64,000 nucleotides of DNA, taken from positions 2,287,777-2,351,776 of the forward strand of contig NZ_KI912107.1 in NCBI RefSeq assembly GCF_000517085.1, written 5' to 3'. The notes under the pieces are model-generated. The model ran no database searches, was not told where the DNA came from, and saw only the letters and a list, made by a program, of their open reading frames with translations. Shown in pieces: positions 16,413 through 25,300 of this stretch. Made by a program: the position numbers and the translations under genes. The stretch comes from Saccharicrinis fermentans DSM 9555 = JCM 21142. GTDB lineage: Bacteria; Bacteroidota; Bacteroidia; Bacteroidales; Marinilabiliaceae. Within the stretch, counting starts at the first letter, position 1; every line of letters begins with the position of its first letter.

Positions 16413-18929
16413 TTAATGAATTTCTAATTCAATACGCTTTGTTACTGCTCCCATGGTTACAGCAATCTCCGCTTTTCCTTTCTCGCGTGTGGACTGTAAA
16501 ATCATCAAACACCTACCTTCCGAAGTAATCACTTGTTGACTTTGATAATCCTGAACACTGCCCGGCGATCCATTATCAACACCCAATAACTTAACCGGTC
16601 CTGAAATATCAAATTTTACTTGACGGTTAAAATGCCTTACTGGGGTAACATCCTTATCAATCAGTTGAACCTCTACATGTGCCACATCATACCCATCGGC
16701 CACCAATTGTCTTTTATCTACTTGAATGGAGACATCAACAGGGTCTTTGGCTGTTTTTATCACACTCTCCGCGCTACCATTGACTGCCTGCGCTTTTATT
16801 TCACCCCCTTTATAAGGCACAGCCCATTTTAATATATGATCATTCACCTCCGAGAGTTTTTTCACTCCCTGAGACGTTCCATTCAAGAATAACTCAACAG
16901 CTTCTTGGTTTGTATATACCTCAACAATAACAGTATCTCCTTCCATGTAATTCCAATGCCTGTTTACTTCCTGCCATCCCCACTTTTGTCGCTTAGACCA
17001 GTCCTTTACTTTTTCGTCCAGCTGCTGGTCATTCTTTAACAAGTACGGTGATTTACCAATGGTTTGCGTGCATATAAAAACATGTGGTTTTTTATTCCAA
17101 AGACTCCTAAACATATGGTAGGATGGTTTCTCAAAACCTGCAAAATCCAAAAGGCCACTTCCACTACCTCTAAAAGGCCACTGATGAGATTCTCCCATAT
17201 AATTGATACCTGTCCACATAAAAATACCTGACATATAATCATTTTCCACTACCGGTTTCCATTCATGATATCTGGTCCAGTTCTCCGTCCCTAATATGAC
17301 CTTATCAGGATAATTTCTGCGACAATAATCATAAACAGAATGACGATAACTCAAACCAACAATATCCAGAGCATCTGCATAGCCCGAAAACATACTAACA
17401 GATGGAATCACCAGATTAGCTGTCACTGGACGACTTGTATCTAAGCGCTTAATGACAGAAGATAACTTATGGGCTGTTTCCACCAATATATCCTGATCGC
17501 TTGATTGGTAAAACAATTCTTTTATTTTTTCAATGGACAATGGAGGTTCATCCCAATAATAATTCACATCACCCACCTTCGTACTTCCCCAATAACCTGT
17601 TGCATTGCCATATTTAGGAAATGTCCATTCTATTTCATTCCCGATACTCCACATGATAATAGAAGGATGGTTTCTGTCACGCAGCACCATATTGGTCAAA
17701 TCTCTTTCCGACCACTCATCAAAAAAATACGTATATCCCTTTGTTTCCTCATCTTCCGATTGCTGGTTATAATTATTACGCTTATCCTTTGGATTTTGGA
17801 ACTCATCAAAAGCTTCATCTTGGACAAGAAAGCCCATTTCATCACAAATATCCAAAAACTCTTCCGAAGGGGGGTTATGTGCGGTTCTGATGGCATTACA
17901 GCCCGCTTGCTTGAGTATTCTCAGTCGTCTTTCCCAAACGCCTCTAGGCACAGCTGCCCCAACCAGTCCCCCATCATGGTGCAAGCAAACACCCTTCAGC
18001 AAGGTCTTTTTTCCATTTAAGAAGAAGCCTTTTTCTGCATCAAAATGAAAAGATCTGATCCCGAAATTATTTTCTACAACATCACACACCTTACCATCAA
18101 CCAATAATTCTGTAACAGCAGTATACATATTAGGATCTGTCACATCCCAGAGCTTCGGATTAGGGACTTTTACACTTAAGAACAAAGTCCCTTTGTCCCT
18201 TCCTTTGGTTATTGTATTCACATCACTTTTGTTGGAAGCCACAACTTTCCCTTTAAAATAAATAGTATTCTTGATTTTAAAATCGCGCTTAACATCATCG
18301 AGAACGTAATCACAAGCGAGCTTCACTTCAGCCTGTTGCTCCGATATATGAGGTGTGGTAATAAAAACACCCCATTGTGGTATGTGTGACTTATGGACAG
18401 TTACCAACTTTACATTCCTGTATATCCCAGAACCCGGATACCATCTACTATCTAAAAAAGCGCTTCTATCAGCCTTTACTACAATGACATTCTCTTCCCC
18501 ATACCTAAGATGAGGAGATAGAAGATAACTAAAAGGCGCATAACCATATGGTCGCTTCCCCAGATAATGCCCATTAATCCAGACTTCAGAATTGGTGTAA
18601 ATGCCATCAAACTCCACCCAGCTCATCCGATCCTTAAAAAACAAGGGTACATGAAACTTTTTCCTGTACCAACCGATGCCTCCCGGCAAAAATGCGGTGG
18701 CTCCACCTGTATTTTCTTGTGTAAAGGAATGTGCCACACTCCAGTCATGAGGTAGTCTTATATTTTCCCAGGCACTATCATTATAATTCACTTCAAAAGC
18801 CTTTGCCTCATCTCCCAAGTGAAACTTCCAATCAAAATTAAAATCTTCTGTAATTCGCACTTTTTCTACACCTGTGCATCCCAGCATAGCCAAAGAGAAT
18901 ATCAGTCCAACAATTGCATTTTTTATCAT
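16413..18929 (-). CDS. GH2 beta-galactosidase, lipoprotein
   Basis: 838 residues. An N-terminal lipobox (SLAMLGC) predicts a lipid-anchored periplasmic or outer-membrane enzyme. GH2 domains follow in order: sugar-binding (FNFDWKFHLGDEAKAF ... GIGWYRKKFHVP), immunoglobulin-like, TIM barrel with acid/base E432 (IIMWSIGNEIEW) and nucleophile E549 (VILGTENWTRYHEW), then C-terminal beta domains (DUF4982/Big-like). The loop KGVCLHHDGGLVGAAVPRGV is typical of Bacteroidota exo-beta-galactosidases. In agar or porphyran pathways such enzymes remove terminal galactose from oligosaccharides, which fits its co-directional GH86 neighbour. The family may also include glucuronidases, so the substrate is inferred from context. 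Confidence 0.88.
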   Translation of the reverse strand: MIKNAIVGLIFSLAMLGCTGVEKVRITEDFNFDWKFHLGDEAKAFEVNYNDSAWENIRLPHDWSVAHSFTQENTGGATAFLPGGIGWYRKKFHVPLFFKDRMSWVEFDGIYTNSEVWINGHYLGKRPYGYAPFSYLLSPHLRYGEENVIVVKADRSAFLDSRWYPGSGIYRNVKLVTVHKSHIPQWGVFITTPHISEQQAEVKLACDYVLDDVKRDFKIKNTIYFKGKVVASNKSDVNTITKGRDKGTLFLSVKVPNPKLWDVTDPNMYTAVTELLVDGKVCDVVENNFGIRSFHFDAEKGFFLNGKKTLLKGVCLHHDGGLVGAAVPRGVWERRLRILKQAGCNAIRTAHNPPSEEFLDICDEMGFLVQDEAFDEFQNPKDKRNNYNQQSEDEETKGYTYFFDEWSERDLTNMVLRDRNHPSIIMWSIGNEIEWTFPKYGNATGYWGSTKVGDVNYYWDEPPLSIEKIKELFYQSSDQDILVETAHKLSSVIKRLDTSRPVTANLVIPSVSMFSGYADALDIVGLSYRHSVYDYCRRNYPDKVILGTENWTRYHEWKPVVENDYMSGIFMWTGINYMGESHQWPFRGSGSGLLDFAGFEKPSYHMFRSLWNKKPHVFICTQTIGKSPYLLKNDQQLDEKVKDWSKRQKWGWQEVNRHWNYMEGDTVIVEVYTNQEAVELFLNGTSQGVKKLSEVNDHILKWAVPYKGGEIKAQAVNGSAESVIKTAKDPVDVSIQVDKRQLVADGYDVAHVEVQLIDKDVTPVRHFNRQVKFDISGPVKLLGVDNGSPGSVQDYQSQQVITSEGRCLMILQSTREKGKAEIAVTMGAVTKRIELEIH

Positions 18930-19235
18930 CTTAGTTATCTTTTAATCCACTAAATTATACTTTGTATAGGGATTGTCCATCCAAAAATTCATGCCAATAA
19001 GGGGGACATTTTTAATGCATAAAAGTCCTGAAAATAAAAAATGACTCACCCGTCTTTACCTATCTAAAAACAAAAAATATCCCCCTTCGCCATAACAAAA
19101 AGCAACTTTTTACACAACCCAATTACACAAAGACATACAGCACAATTAGTTATCACACACAACCTATATTTGTATTTTTAAGACACCCTCACACAGGATT
19201 AGTTTACATATATTTACTATTAGTCATTTATAAAC
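18930..19235. promoter_or_regulatory. Divergent promoter region between GH2 and GH16 genes
   Basis: It contains a perfect Bacteroidota -7 box TATATTTG at 19165-19172 on the plus strand, with an upstream TTAGTTA about 20 nt before. It should start transcription toward the GH16 gene and leave a leader of roughly 150 nt that carries micro-ORF C. No promoter for the minus-strand GH2 gene could be singled out. No other gene is seen. Confidence 0.5.
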
Positions 19236-19322
19236 ATGAAGCTGGCATGGTCAGTGCATGCAATTGGTCACACAGATGAACAATTGAATTGGCACTGTTT
19301 ATTAAAGTTTCGCAAATTTTAA
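19236..19322 (+). CDS. Micro-ORF C, MKLAWSVHAIGHTDEQ...
   Basis: A 28-codon frame that ends 4 nt before the GH16 start codon. Its first half, MKLAWSVHAIGHTDEQ, aligns with micro-ORF B (MKLAWPGQTIGHAGE) upstream of the GH29 gene and loosely with D (MKRAMGIISHTGE). The preceding TTTATAAACATGAA resembles the end of the leader cassettes. It could be a translated leader peptide coupled to the GH16 gene, or conserved DNA/RNA that happens to be open. Confidence 0.45.
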   Translation: MKLAWSVHAIGHTDEQLNWHCLLKFRKF

Positions 19323-19326
19323 TTTC

Positions 19327-21111
19327 ATGAAAAAAATTATGCTTTTTGCAGTACTCTCTGCAGCAATGCTATCCAACGCACAAGAATGGAGCAACTATCC
19401 GATTCCTGCAGATCCTGGCGCTGGAAAAAAATGGGTCATTCAGTCAAACGTATCTGATGACTTTAACTACACCTTTAATGAAGAATCAACCAAAGCAAAT
19501 TTTGGTGATGATAAATGGTACAACTTCTACCACAACGCCTGGGATGGTCCCGGAACTACCTATTGGCAGCACAACCACGTATCCGTCAATGGAGACAATT
19601 TAGTAATAAGAGCCTCCAGAAATACAAGCACCACAAAAATGGGCGTACCCGGAATTAACACAGGCTGCATAACTTCTAATTCTAAAGTTATTTATCCGGT
19701 ATTTATAGAGGCTAGCATTAGTGTATCAGATATTACCTTAGCCTCAGATATTTGGTTGCTCAGTGGAGATGACACGCAAGAAATTGATATGATTGAATGC
19801 TATGGAGGAGAAGATAATAACAATGCTTATTATGCCCAATTCATTCACTTAAGTCACCATTCATTTATTCGTGACCCATTCACGGACTACCAGCCCAAAG
19901 ATGCGTACAGTTGGTGGCCCAAAAGTGGTGTTACATCGTGGGGTGATTATTGCTGGAATTCAGGTACCAGACGCTACGTAAGAATTGGAATGAATTGGAA
20001 ATCACCATTCCATTTTGAATATTATATTGATGGCGAATTAGAAAGAGTAGTTTATCAAAATGCTTTTGCTTCAAAAAGAGACGGAACCTGGTATTATACC
20101 TACCCAACGATGTCGAATGATGTACTTGTATTTGATGCCAATGGCAATCAAGTAGTTAAACAATATGCCACAAGTGCACAATATTCATTTGCCACCTTAG
20201 AAGCTGCCAGTAAAGCTTCCTCTGTTAATGCGATAGATGCCTACTATTTCCAATACGGCTACGGTATGCATAAAGAAATGGATATCATCATAAACATGGA
20301 ATCTCAGAACTGGCATGTCAGCGCAGGTCGCACTCCTTCCGATGCAGATTTAAGTGATGCGTCCAAAAACAAGATGTTAGTAGATTGGATTCGGGTTTAT
20401 AAACCAGAAGATATTAGTACCGCAAGCTCTGTAACAATTGAAGCAGAAAGCTTCACAAACACAGGCGGATCGTACAATGATGCGCCATCGGGCGGAACAG
20501 GTTATGGTGTAAATAATGCGGGCTCCATAATAAATTATGTGAATAGTGGTGATTGGGCTGAGTATTCAATCTCAATTCCTGAAGAAGGTACTTATGAGAT
20601 AAACTACCAAATAGCAGCACCAGCAACAGGTGCAACCATTCATTTTGGAATGGGAACCGAAATTTGGAACACCACAGACGTACCCAATACAGGAGGTTGG
20701 GGAAGTTATCAAACGCTAAAGGCCAGCTCAGTAGCTAACTTCACGGCAGGCACTCATCTTATCCGAATAAGCGCAGGTGGAAACACATGGGCCTGGAATT
20801 TGAACAACTTTACACTGACTAAAGTCACTGCTCTTAAAAGCTCATCAATAAAGGATGATATGCAGGAAAAAGGAGAAGAAATGAATGACATGATATTTCC
20901 CAATCCAGCAACTGGTTATATCTATGTACACATAGAAGATTTGGTAAATACTCAATTACTTTCAAAAATATTTGACACTGCTGGAAAGGTGATGTTAACA
21001 CAACATATTCCAACCAATACAAAATACCAGTTAGACATTTCAAAACTCACCAAAGGTGTGTATTTTATCGAAATAGAAAACCATAAAATTTCTAAATTAA
21101 TTGTTCAATAA
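19327..21111 (+). CDS. GH16 beta-agarase/porphyranase with CBM6 and T9SS tail
   Basis: 594 residues: signal peptide (to about 18), a GH16 jelly-roll catalytic domain (about 20-365), a CBM6 module (about 372-500) and a T9SS sorting tail (IFPNPATGYIYVHIEDLV ...). The GH16 signature EIDMIE places the nucleophile at E152, the assisting Asp at D154 and the acid/base at E157. The long loops with PKDAYSWWPKSGVTSWGDYC are agarase-like. The CBM6 (IEAESFTNTGGSYNDAPSGG ... GDWAEYSISIP) is commonly agar-binding. The enzyme should cut beta-1,4 bonds in agar-type galactans at the cell surface. Preceded by a long leader with micro-ORF C. Confidence 0.9.
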   Translation: MKKIMLFAVLSAAMLSNAQEWSNYPIPADPGAGKKWVIQSNVSDDFNYTFNEESTKANFGDDKWYNFYHNAWDGPGTTYWQHNHVSVNGDNLVIRASRNTSTTKMGVPGINTGCITSNSKVIYPVFIEASISVSDITLASDIWLLSGDDTQEIDMIECYGGEDNNNAYYAQFIHLSHHSFIRDPFTDYQPKDAYSWWPKSGVTSWGDYCWNSGTRRYVRIGMNWKSPFHFEYYIDGELERVVYQNAFASKRDGTWYYTYPTMSNDVLVFDANGNQVVKQYATSAQYSFATLEAASKASSVNAIDAYYFQYGYGMHKEMDIIINMESQNWHVSAGRTPSDADLSDASKNKMLVDWIRVYKPEDISTASSVTIEAESFTNTGGSYNDAPSGGTGYGVNNAGSIINYVNSGDWAEYSISIPEEGTYEINYQIAAPATGATIHFGMGTEIWNTTDVPNTGGWGSYQTLKASSVANFTAGTHLIRISAGGNTWAWNLNNFTLTKVTALKSSSIKDDMQEKGEEMNDMIFPNPATGYIYVHIEDLVNTQLLSKIFDTAGKVMLTQHIPTNTKYQLDISKLTKGVYFIEIENHKISKLIVQ

Positions 21112-21179
21112 ATAAACCGCCTTACTGCCTTCTTATTGGCAGACTGAATAAGAACAACTAACATAATCAGGTAGATGGT

Positions 21180-21206
21180 CAGAGAGATAAATATATGATC
21201 TCTCTG
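21180..21206. terminator. Perfect 9-bp hairpin after the GH16 gene
   Basis: CAGAGAGAT (21180-21188) and ATCTCTCTG (21198-21206) pair perfectly around a 9-nt loop, with further pairing possible outside (GATG/CATC). It lies 69 nt past the GH16 stop, in the gap before the convergent GH29 gene. No long T-run, so the terminator call is tentative. Confidence 0.5.
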
Positions 21207-21323
21207 ATGCATCTTCCAGACCTTCCTCATACAGATTCATGCCGAGGAGGCTTCTCCATTACATGCTTATAACAATCTATTACAACAACCTTATTACGAA
21301 CCATATAAACAGCATTAAAACCA

Positions 21324-21367
21324 AATAATGCATCAGAACTTCACACTCGATTTTCCAATGCATTATT
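21324..21367. repeat. Short copy of the ATGCATTAGAA 3'-end palindrome
   Basis: AATAATGCATCAGAA (21324-21338) faces TTCCAATGCATTATT (21353-21367), with 13 of 15 positions pairing. It belongs to the family also seen at 26974-27029, 54345-54480 and 60954-61115. It lies between two convergent genes and may act as a two-way terminator. Confidence 0.65.
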
Positions 21368-21380
21368 CAAATTAAACCAT

Positions 21381-22892
21381 TTACTTTAACTCAATCTTAA
21401 TGGCAAAAGCAAAATCACCAGGCTTTTCTTTGGGCAATTCTACTGTAAGACCTGTTTCTGTCAACTCCCACGATAATTCTTCGCCGGTAGCCAGCATGGT
21501 CACCTTCCGGATTTCATCACTAAGTAAGTTTTCTTTTTTTGCAAGGCTATGAATCACCATATTGTTTTCAGGCCAATCCAGTGCAATTGCATATAAGTTT
21601 CCATCTTTGGTAGTAAAACGAATATCTTCGGCCACCGCATCCTTATTTTTATCCTCACTCAAATGACCTTCTTTAATTTCCTGAGGTCCCTCACCAAAAA
21701 CTTTCCAAGGACGAGTATCATAAATGGCCTCACCATTGGCTTTCAGCCACTGCCCCATTTCCAATAAACGTGTTTTAACCCCCTCAGGCATTACGCCATC
21801 GGCTTGAGGTGTAACATTTAACAAAACAGCACCATTTTTACTTACCACATCAACAAGAAAGTCAATTAACCTATTGGTTGATTTATATTTGGGATCTGAA
21901 ATATTACACCAAGCTTTCCAATCAATCGAGTCATCTGTTAACCAAGGAAATTCTTTTTTTTCTTTCATCCGAGAGCGTTCTAAATCAAGCACTGCACTAC
22001 CCTCAGCCATATCATGAAACTTATAGGTACACACTACATCTCTACCCCATTCTTGTGCTTTATTATAATAATTAGCTAAGAATTGTTTACGGTATTGTTC
22101 CTCAATAATATCCATTTTATTATCAAACCAAATAATATCCGGCTGATATTTATCCATCAACTCATTTAAACGATCTAACCACTCTTGGTGAAATTCTTTT
22201 TTCGGAGGATTGGGATAATCACCGGTAGCCATCACAAAAGAGCCTTCGGGAACATAAGGACCATATAGACCTGCATATTTTGGATCTCCGGCATCGGTAT
22301 TTTTATCCCATGTTGGATACCAAGCGTATAACCAATGACGGTGATAAGTAGCAATAAACTTCATCCCCTGCTTACGAACAGCTTTTTCCATTTCTCCAAC
22401 GATATCACGCTTAGGTCCCATATCCATTGCATCCCACTCTGTCAGGTCACTGTCCCACATGGCAAAACCATCTGCATGCTCTGCTACAGGACCGGCAAAC
22501 TGAGCACCCGATTCTTTAAAAAGCTTAGCCCATTCATCTGCATTAAACTTTTCTGCAGTGAACATTGGAATAAAATCTTTATATCCAAATTCTTTTAAAT
22601 TACCATAAGTCTCTTCATGATACTTACGAATAGGATTCCCCTTCTCATACATTCTAATGGAATACCATTCTGTTTCATGGGCAGGAACAGAATAAGGTCC
22701 CCAATGAAAATAAATACCAAACTTGGTATTTAACCACCATTCAGGCACTTTGTACTGTTTTAACGATTCCCAGTCAGCCGTATATTCTATTTTATCAGCT
22801 ACTGCTACTGCTTCTGTTTTCGATTTCTGCGGCTTTGTATTACAGGCAACTAATGCAGTCGCAGCAAAAAAAATCAATAAATATTTTTTCAT
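21381..22892 (-). CDS. GH29 alpha-L-fucosidase/alpha-L-galactosidase-like lipoprotein
   Basis: About 503 residues, starting at ATG 22892 (MKKYLLIFFAATALVAC), where a lipobox fits. A longer reading back to 22937 would add a non-signal extension. GH29 landmarks are WWLNTKFGIYFHWGPYSVPA, FAGPVAEHADGFAMWDSDL, and the nucleophile D257 in DIIWFDNKMD. GH29 enzymes release L-fucose, and related members on porphyran oligosaccharides release alpha-L-galactose. Beside GH86, GH16 and a sulfatase, an L-galactose target is likely but inferred. It is preceded by micro-ORF B and leader cassette B. Confidence 0.88.
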   Translation of the reverse strand: MKKYLLIFFAATALVACNTKPQKSKTEAVAVADKIEYTADWESLKQYKVPEWWLNTKFGIYFHWGPYSVPAHETEWYSIRMYEKGNPIRKYHEETYGNLKEFGYKDFIPMFTAEKFNADEWAKLFKESGAQFAGPVAEHADGFAMWDSDLTEWDAMDMGPKRDIVGEMEKAVRKQGMKFIATYHRHWLYAWYPTWDKNTDAGDPKYAGLYGPYVPEGSFVMATGDYPNPPKKEFHQEWLDRLNELMDKYQPDIIWFDNKMDIIEEQYRKQFLANYYNKAQEWGRDVVCTYKFHDMAEGSAVLDLERSRMKEKKEFPWLTDDSIDWKAWCNISDPKYKSTNRLIDFLVDVVSKNGAVLLNVTPQADGVMPEGVKTRLLEMGQWLKANGEAIYDTRPWKVFGEGPQEIKEGHLSEDKNKDAVAEDIRFTTKDGNLYAIALDWPENNMVIHSLAKKENLLSDEIRKVTMLATGEELSWELTETGLTVELPKEKPGDFAFAIKIELK

Positions 22893-22937
22893 ATGTTTAA
22901 AAATTAACAAAACCTCTCTGGCCGGTACAAATGTCAA

Positions 22938-22985
22938 TCATTCACCTGCGTGACCAATTGTTTGCCCTGGCCATGCCAGTTTCAT
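22938..22985 (-). CDS. Micro-ORF B, MKLAWPGQTIGHAGE
   Basis: A 15-codon frame (ATG 22985, TGA 22938-22940) between leader cassette B and the GH29 gene. It is in the same frame as the GH29 gene: after the TGA the frame stays open through TTGACATTTGTACC to the GH29 ATG at 22892, so stop-codon readthrough would extend it into the enzyme. The peptide matches micro-ORF C in MKLAW and IGH-(A/T)-x-E. Translation unproven. Confidence 0.45.
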   Translation of the reverse strand: MKLAWPGQTIGHAGE

Positions 22986-23090
22986 TTGTTTCAATTTATT
23001 TTTCAATGGTCATTTGAGAACTCCCAAATAAACCTATTATTCACCAAATTTTATATTCAAAGGCATTCATGAATCCTATGTATTTCATTG
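22986..23090 (-). promoter_or_regulatory. Leader cassette B (upstream of micro-ORF B and GH29)
   Basis: Minus-strand blocks in order: ATGAAATACATAGGATTCAT, GAATGCCTTTGAATATAAAA, TTTGGTGAATAATAGGTTTA, then GAGTTCTCAAATGACCATTG and AAAAATAAATTGAAACA. They match cassettes A and E nearly base for base. The CTTTG and TAGGTTTA words (21 nt apart) resemble a Bacteroidota promoter. The first block can also be read as a 15-codon frame ending EYKIW (23041-23088). Confidence 0.6.
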
Positions 23091-23325
23091 CCTGTGGACA
23101 AATTAATTGATTGAATTTACATGGTTGTTTCATCTATCTTCGTACAATAAATTTACCATTCTCTAATTTATATAAATTCGGTTAACATTTCAACTCGCCA
23201 ACTAATTTAATAATTATGATACAATACTTTATAAGCACAAAAATAAACAGTGTCGATGAATAATATTTATACTAATACGATATATTTTATAACTATTGCG
23301 TCAACCTTATCATACGCTTTCCCTC

Positions 23326-23368
23326 AAAAAAAAGCGAAAGACACGCAATAAAATACAGTGTCTTTCGC
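23326..23368 (-). terminator. Strong Rho-independent terminator after the sulfatase gene
   Basis: On the minus strand GCGAAAGACAC and GTGTCTTTCGC (23358-23368 with 23334-23344) form a perfect 11-bp stem around a 13-nt loop. A T8 run follows (23326-23333). The sulfatase stop is 28 nt upstream. Confidence 0.92.
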
Positions 23369-23395
23369 TACAATCTTACATTTAACAAAATTCGA

Positions 23396-25027
23396 TTACT
23401 TGTCCCAATACTCGTCCACTATCTTTTTTATATGTGGAAAATTTTCATCCGTATCTCCTATTTCTTCGCGCAAAGCCTTCAGTTTTTCTTTCATCATAAC
23501 TTTCACTTGTGCGTAATCCGGATTATCATATACATTATTCATCTCTTTAGGATCGTTTCTTAAATCATAAAGTTCCCATGCCGGCGGTGTGTGACGTGTA
23601 AAGTCATTCCCCCACGACTTTTTGTTCCATTCAGCATTAGGATCATCGGTATCCACCCAATATCTGCCATAAAAAAAGATTAGTTTATAATCCTTAGTAC
23701 GCACGCCAAAATGGGCAGGGTTTGCATGACGATGAGCCATGTGCATCCAATACCTGTAATAAGTAGCATCTCGCCAGCCTTCAGGCTCCTTCCCTGTTTC
23801 AAGAATTGTTTTAAAACTCTTCCCCTGCATATATTCGGGCGCTTTTCCACCTGCCAATTCTATTAAAGTAGGTGCAAAATCAGTATTATTTATAATAGCA
23901 TCAGTTCTCTGTTCAGCTGTTATTTTTGCTGGATAATGAACAATAAAAGGCATACGCATAGACTCCTCGTACATCCATCGTTTATCAATATAATCATGTT
24001 CACCCAACATAAAACCCTGATCTCCGGTATAAACAATGATTGTATTTTCCCAGAGTCCTTCCTTTTTTAGATAATCGAACAAACGTGCCAAATTATCATC
24101 CACTCCTTTCACACAACGTAAATATCTTTTCAAATATTCCTGATACGCCAATTTAGTATACTCGGGATCCGGAATATCCTGGTCTATACCCATATGCATA
24201 CCCATGTTACGTATGGTATTTCTATGAGAAACAGAAGATCCAATGATATGAATTAACTCATCATTATATCCTTTGGTACCCACAGAGCCGTTATTCTTAT
24301 TATCATACAGACTGGCTGGTTCAGGAATAAATGTATCTTCCAAATAATCTTTGTAACGAGGTGCAAACTCAAAAAGATCATGAGGCGCCTTATAATGGTG
24401 CATTAGAAAAAAAGGTTTCGTCTTATCTCTGTTTTTCAGATAATCCAAAGTAATATCTGTTATTACATCAGTACTATGCCCTTCTGTTTTGATTGTTTCG
24501 GTATTTTTGGTAGCGGGAAACTCATATTTCATTCCCTTTTCAATAAATACAGGATTAAAATATTCGCCTTGCCCACCATGTCCAACTAAAACTTTATAGT
24601 AATCAAATGCCGACGGTTCAGCATGTAAATGCCACTTTCCGATCATTGCCGTTTGGTACCCCAGCTTTTTCATTTCCCGTGGTAGATATTGCTTATCACC
24701 GATAGTACCTTCCAGATCAAGCACACCATTTACATTACTATACTGACCTGAAATAATACATGCCCTACTGGGGGTACAAATGGAATTGGTCACATAGCAA
24801 TTATCAAATACCACCCCTTCCTTAGCCAATGCATCAATATTAGGGGTTGGATTTAACTTAGCCAAACGGCTCCCATATACTCCTATGCTCTGCGTTGTAT
24901 GATCATCAGACATGATGAAAATAATATTGGGTTTCTTTACTTCTTTAGCTTTCTCGCTACAAGCAGAAAAAATGGCAGATAATATCAGCATTACAGCCGC
25001 CACTTTATTAAAAATATTCCTATACAT
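23396..25027 (-). CDS. S1-family sulfatase, lipoprotein
   Basis: 543 residues with a lipoprotein signal (LSAIFSAC). The type I sulfatase fold shows metal ligands in PNIIFIMSDDHTTQSIGVYG and the formylglycine site C84 in SICTPSRACIISGQ. Further metal and substrate residues lie in MIGKWHLHAEPSAFDYY, FFLMHHYKAPHDLF and VYTGDQGFMLGEHDY. Activity needs a formylglycine-generating enzyme, not seen here. In a GH86/GH16/GH29/GH2 locus it would take sulfate from a galactan, for example L-galactose-6-sulfate of porphyran; the exact position is inference. It shares a divergent promoter gap with the second GH29 gene and ends at a strong terminator. Confidence 0.92.
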   Translation of the reverse strand: MYRNIFNKVAAVMLILSAIFSACSEKAKEVKKPNIIFIMSDDHTTQSIGVYGSRLAKLNPTPNIDALAKEGVVFDNCYVTNSICTPSRACIISGQYSNVNGVLDLEGTIGDKQYLPREMKKLGYQTAMIGKWHLHAEPSAFDYYKVLVGHGGQGEYFNPVFIEKGMKYEFPATKNTETIKTEGHSTDVITDITLDYLKNRDKTKPFFLMHHYKAPHDLFEFAPRYKDYLEDTFIPEPASLYDNKNNGSVGTKGYNDELIHIIGSSVSHRNTIRNMGMHMGIDQDIPDPEYTKLAYQEYLKRYLRCVKGVDDNLARLFDYLKKEGLWENTIIVYTGDQGFMLGEHDYIDKRWMYEESMRMPFIVHYPAKITAEQRTDAIINNTDFAPTLIELAGGKAPEYMQGKSFKTILETGKEPEGWRDATYYRYWMHMAHRHANPAHFGVRTKDYKLIFFYGRYWVDTDDPNAEWNKKSWGNDFTRHTPPAWELYDLRNDPKEMNNVYDNPDYAQVKVMMKEKLKALREEIGDTDENFPHIKKIVDEYWDK

Positions 25028-25300
25028 GACTTTAAATAATTTTATATTTTTTCAACAACTAAATTAATACTTTAACAGCAGTGCACATCCATAAATCCAA
25101 CTGATTATAGGGGGTGTTTAACAAACAACACATATAAATACAACATTTTTTATATAATTATAGGATTCCCCCCCTTCTTTCCCCATCCTTTTTTTCCAAA
25201 CCTTCTGATGTGTTGATCTATTTTTACCAAGAAATTTATTTACATCATACTCCATTTGTATAATAAAAAATATAGACCAAATAATTTGACACACATTAAG

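Noticed and set aside
22893-22937. Longer N-terminus for the GH29 gene starting at TTG 22937
   Set aside because: The ATG at 22892 gives a proper lipoprotein signal peptide; the extension would bury it.
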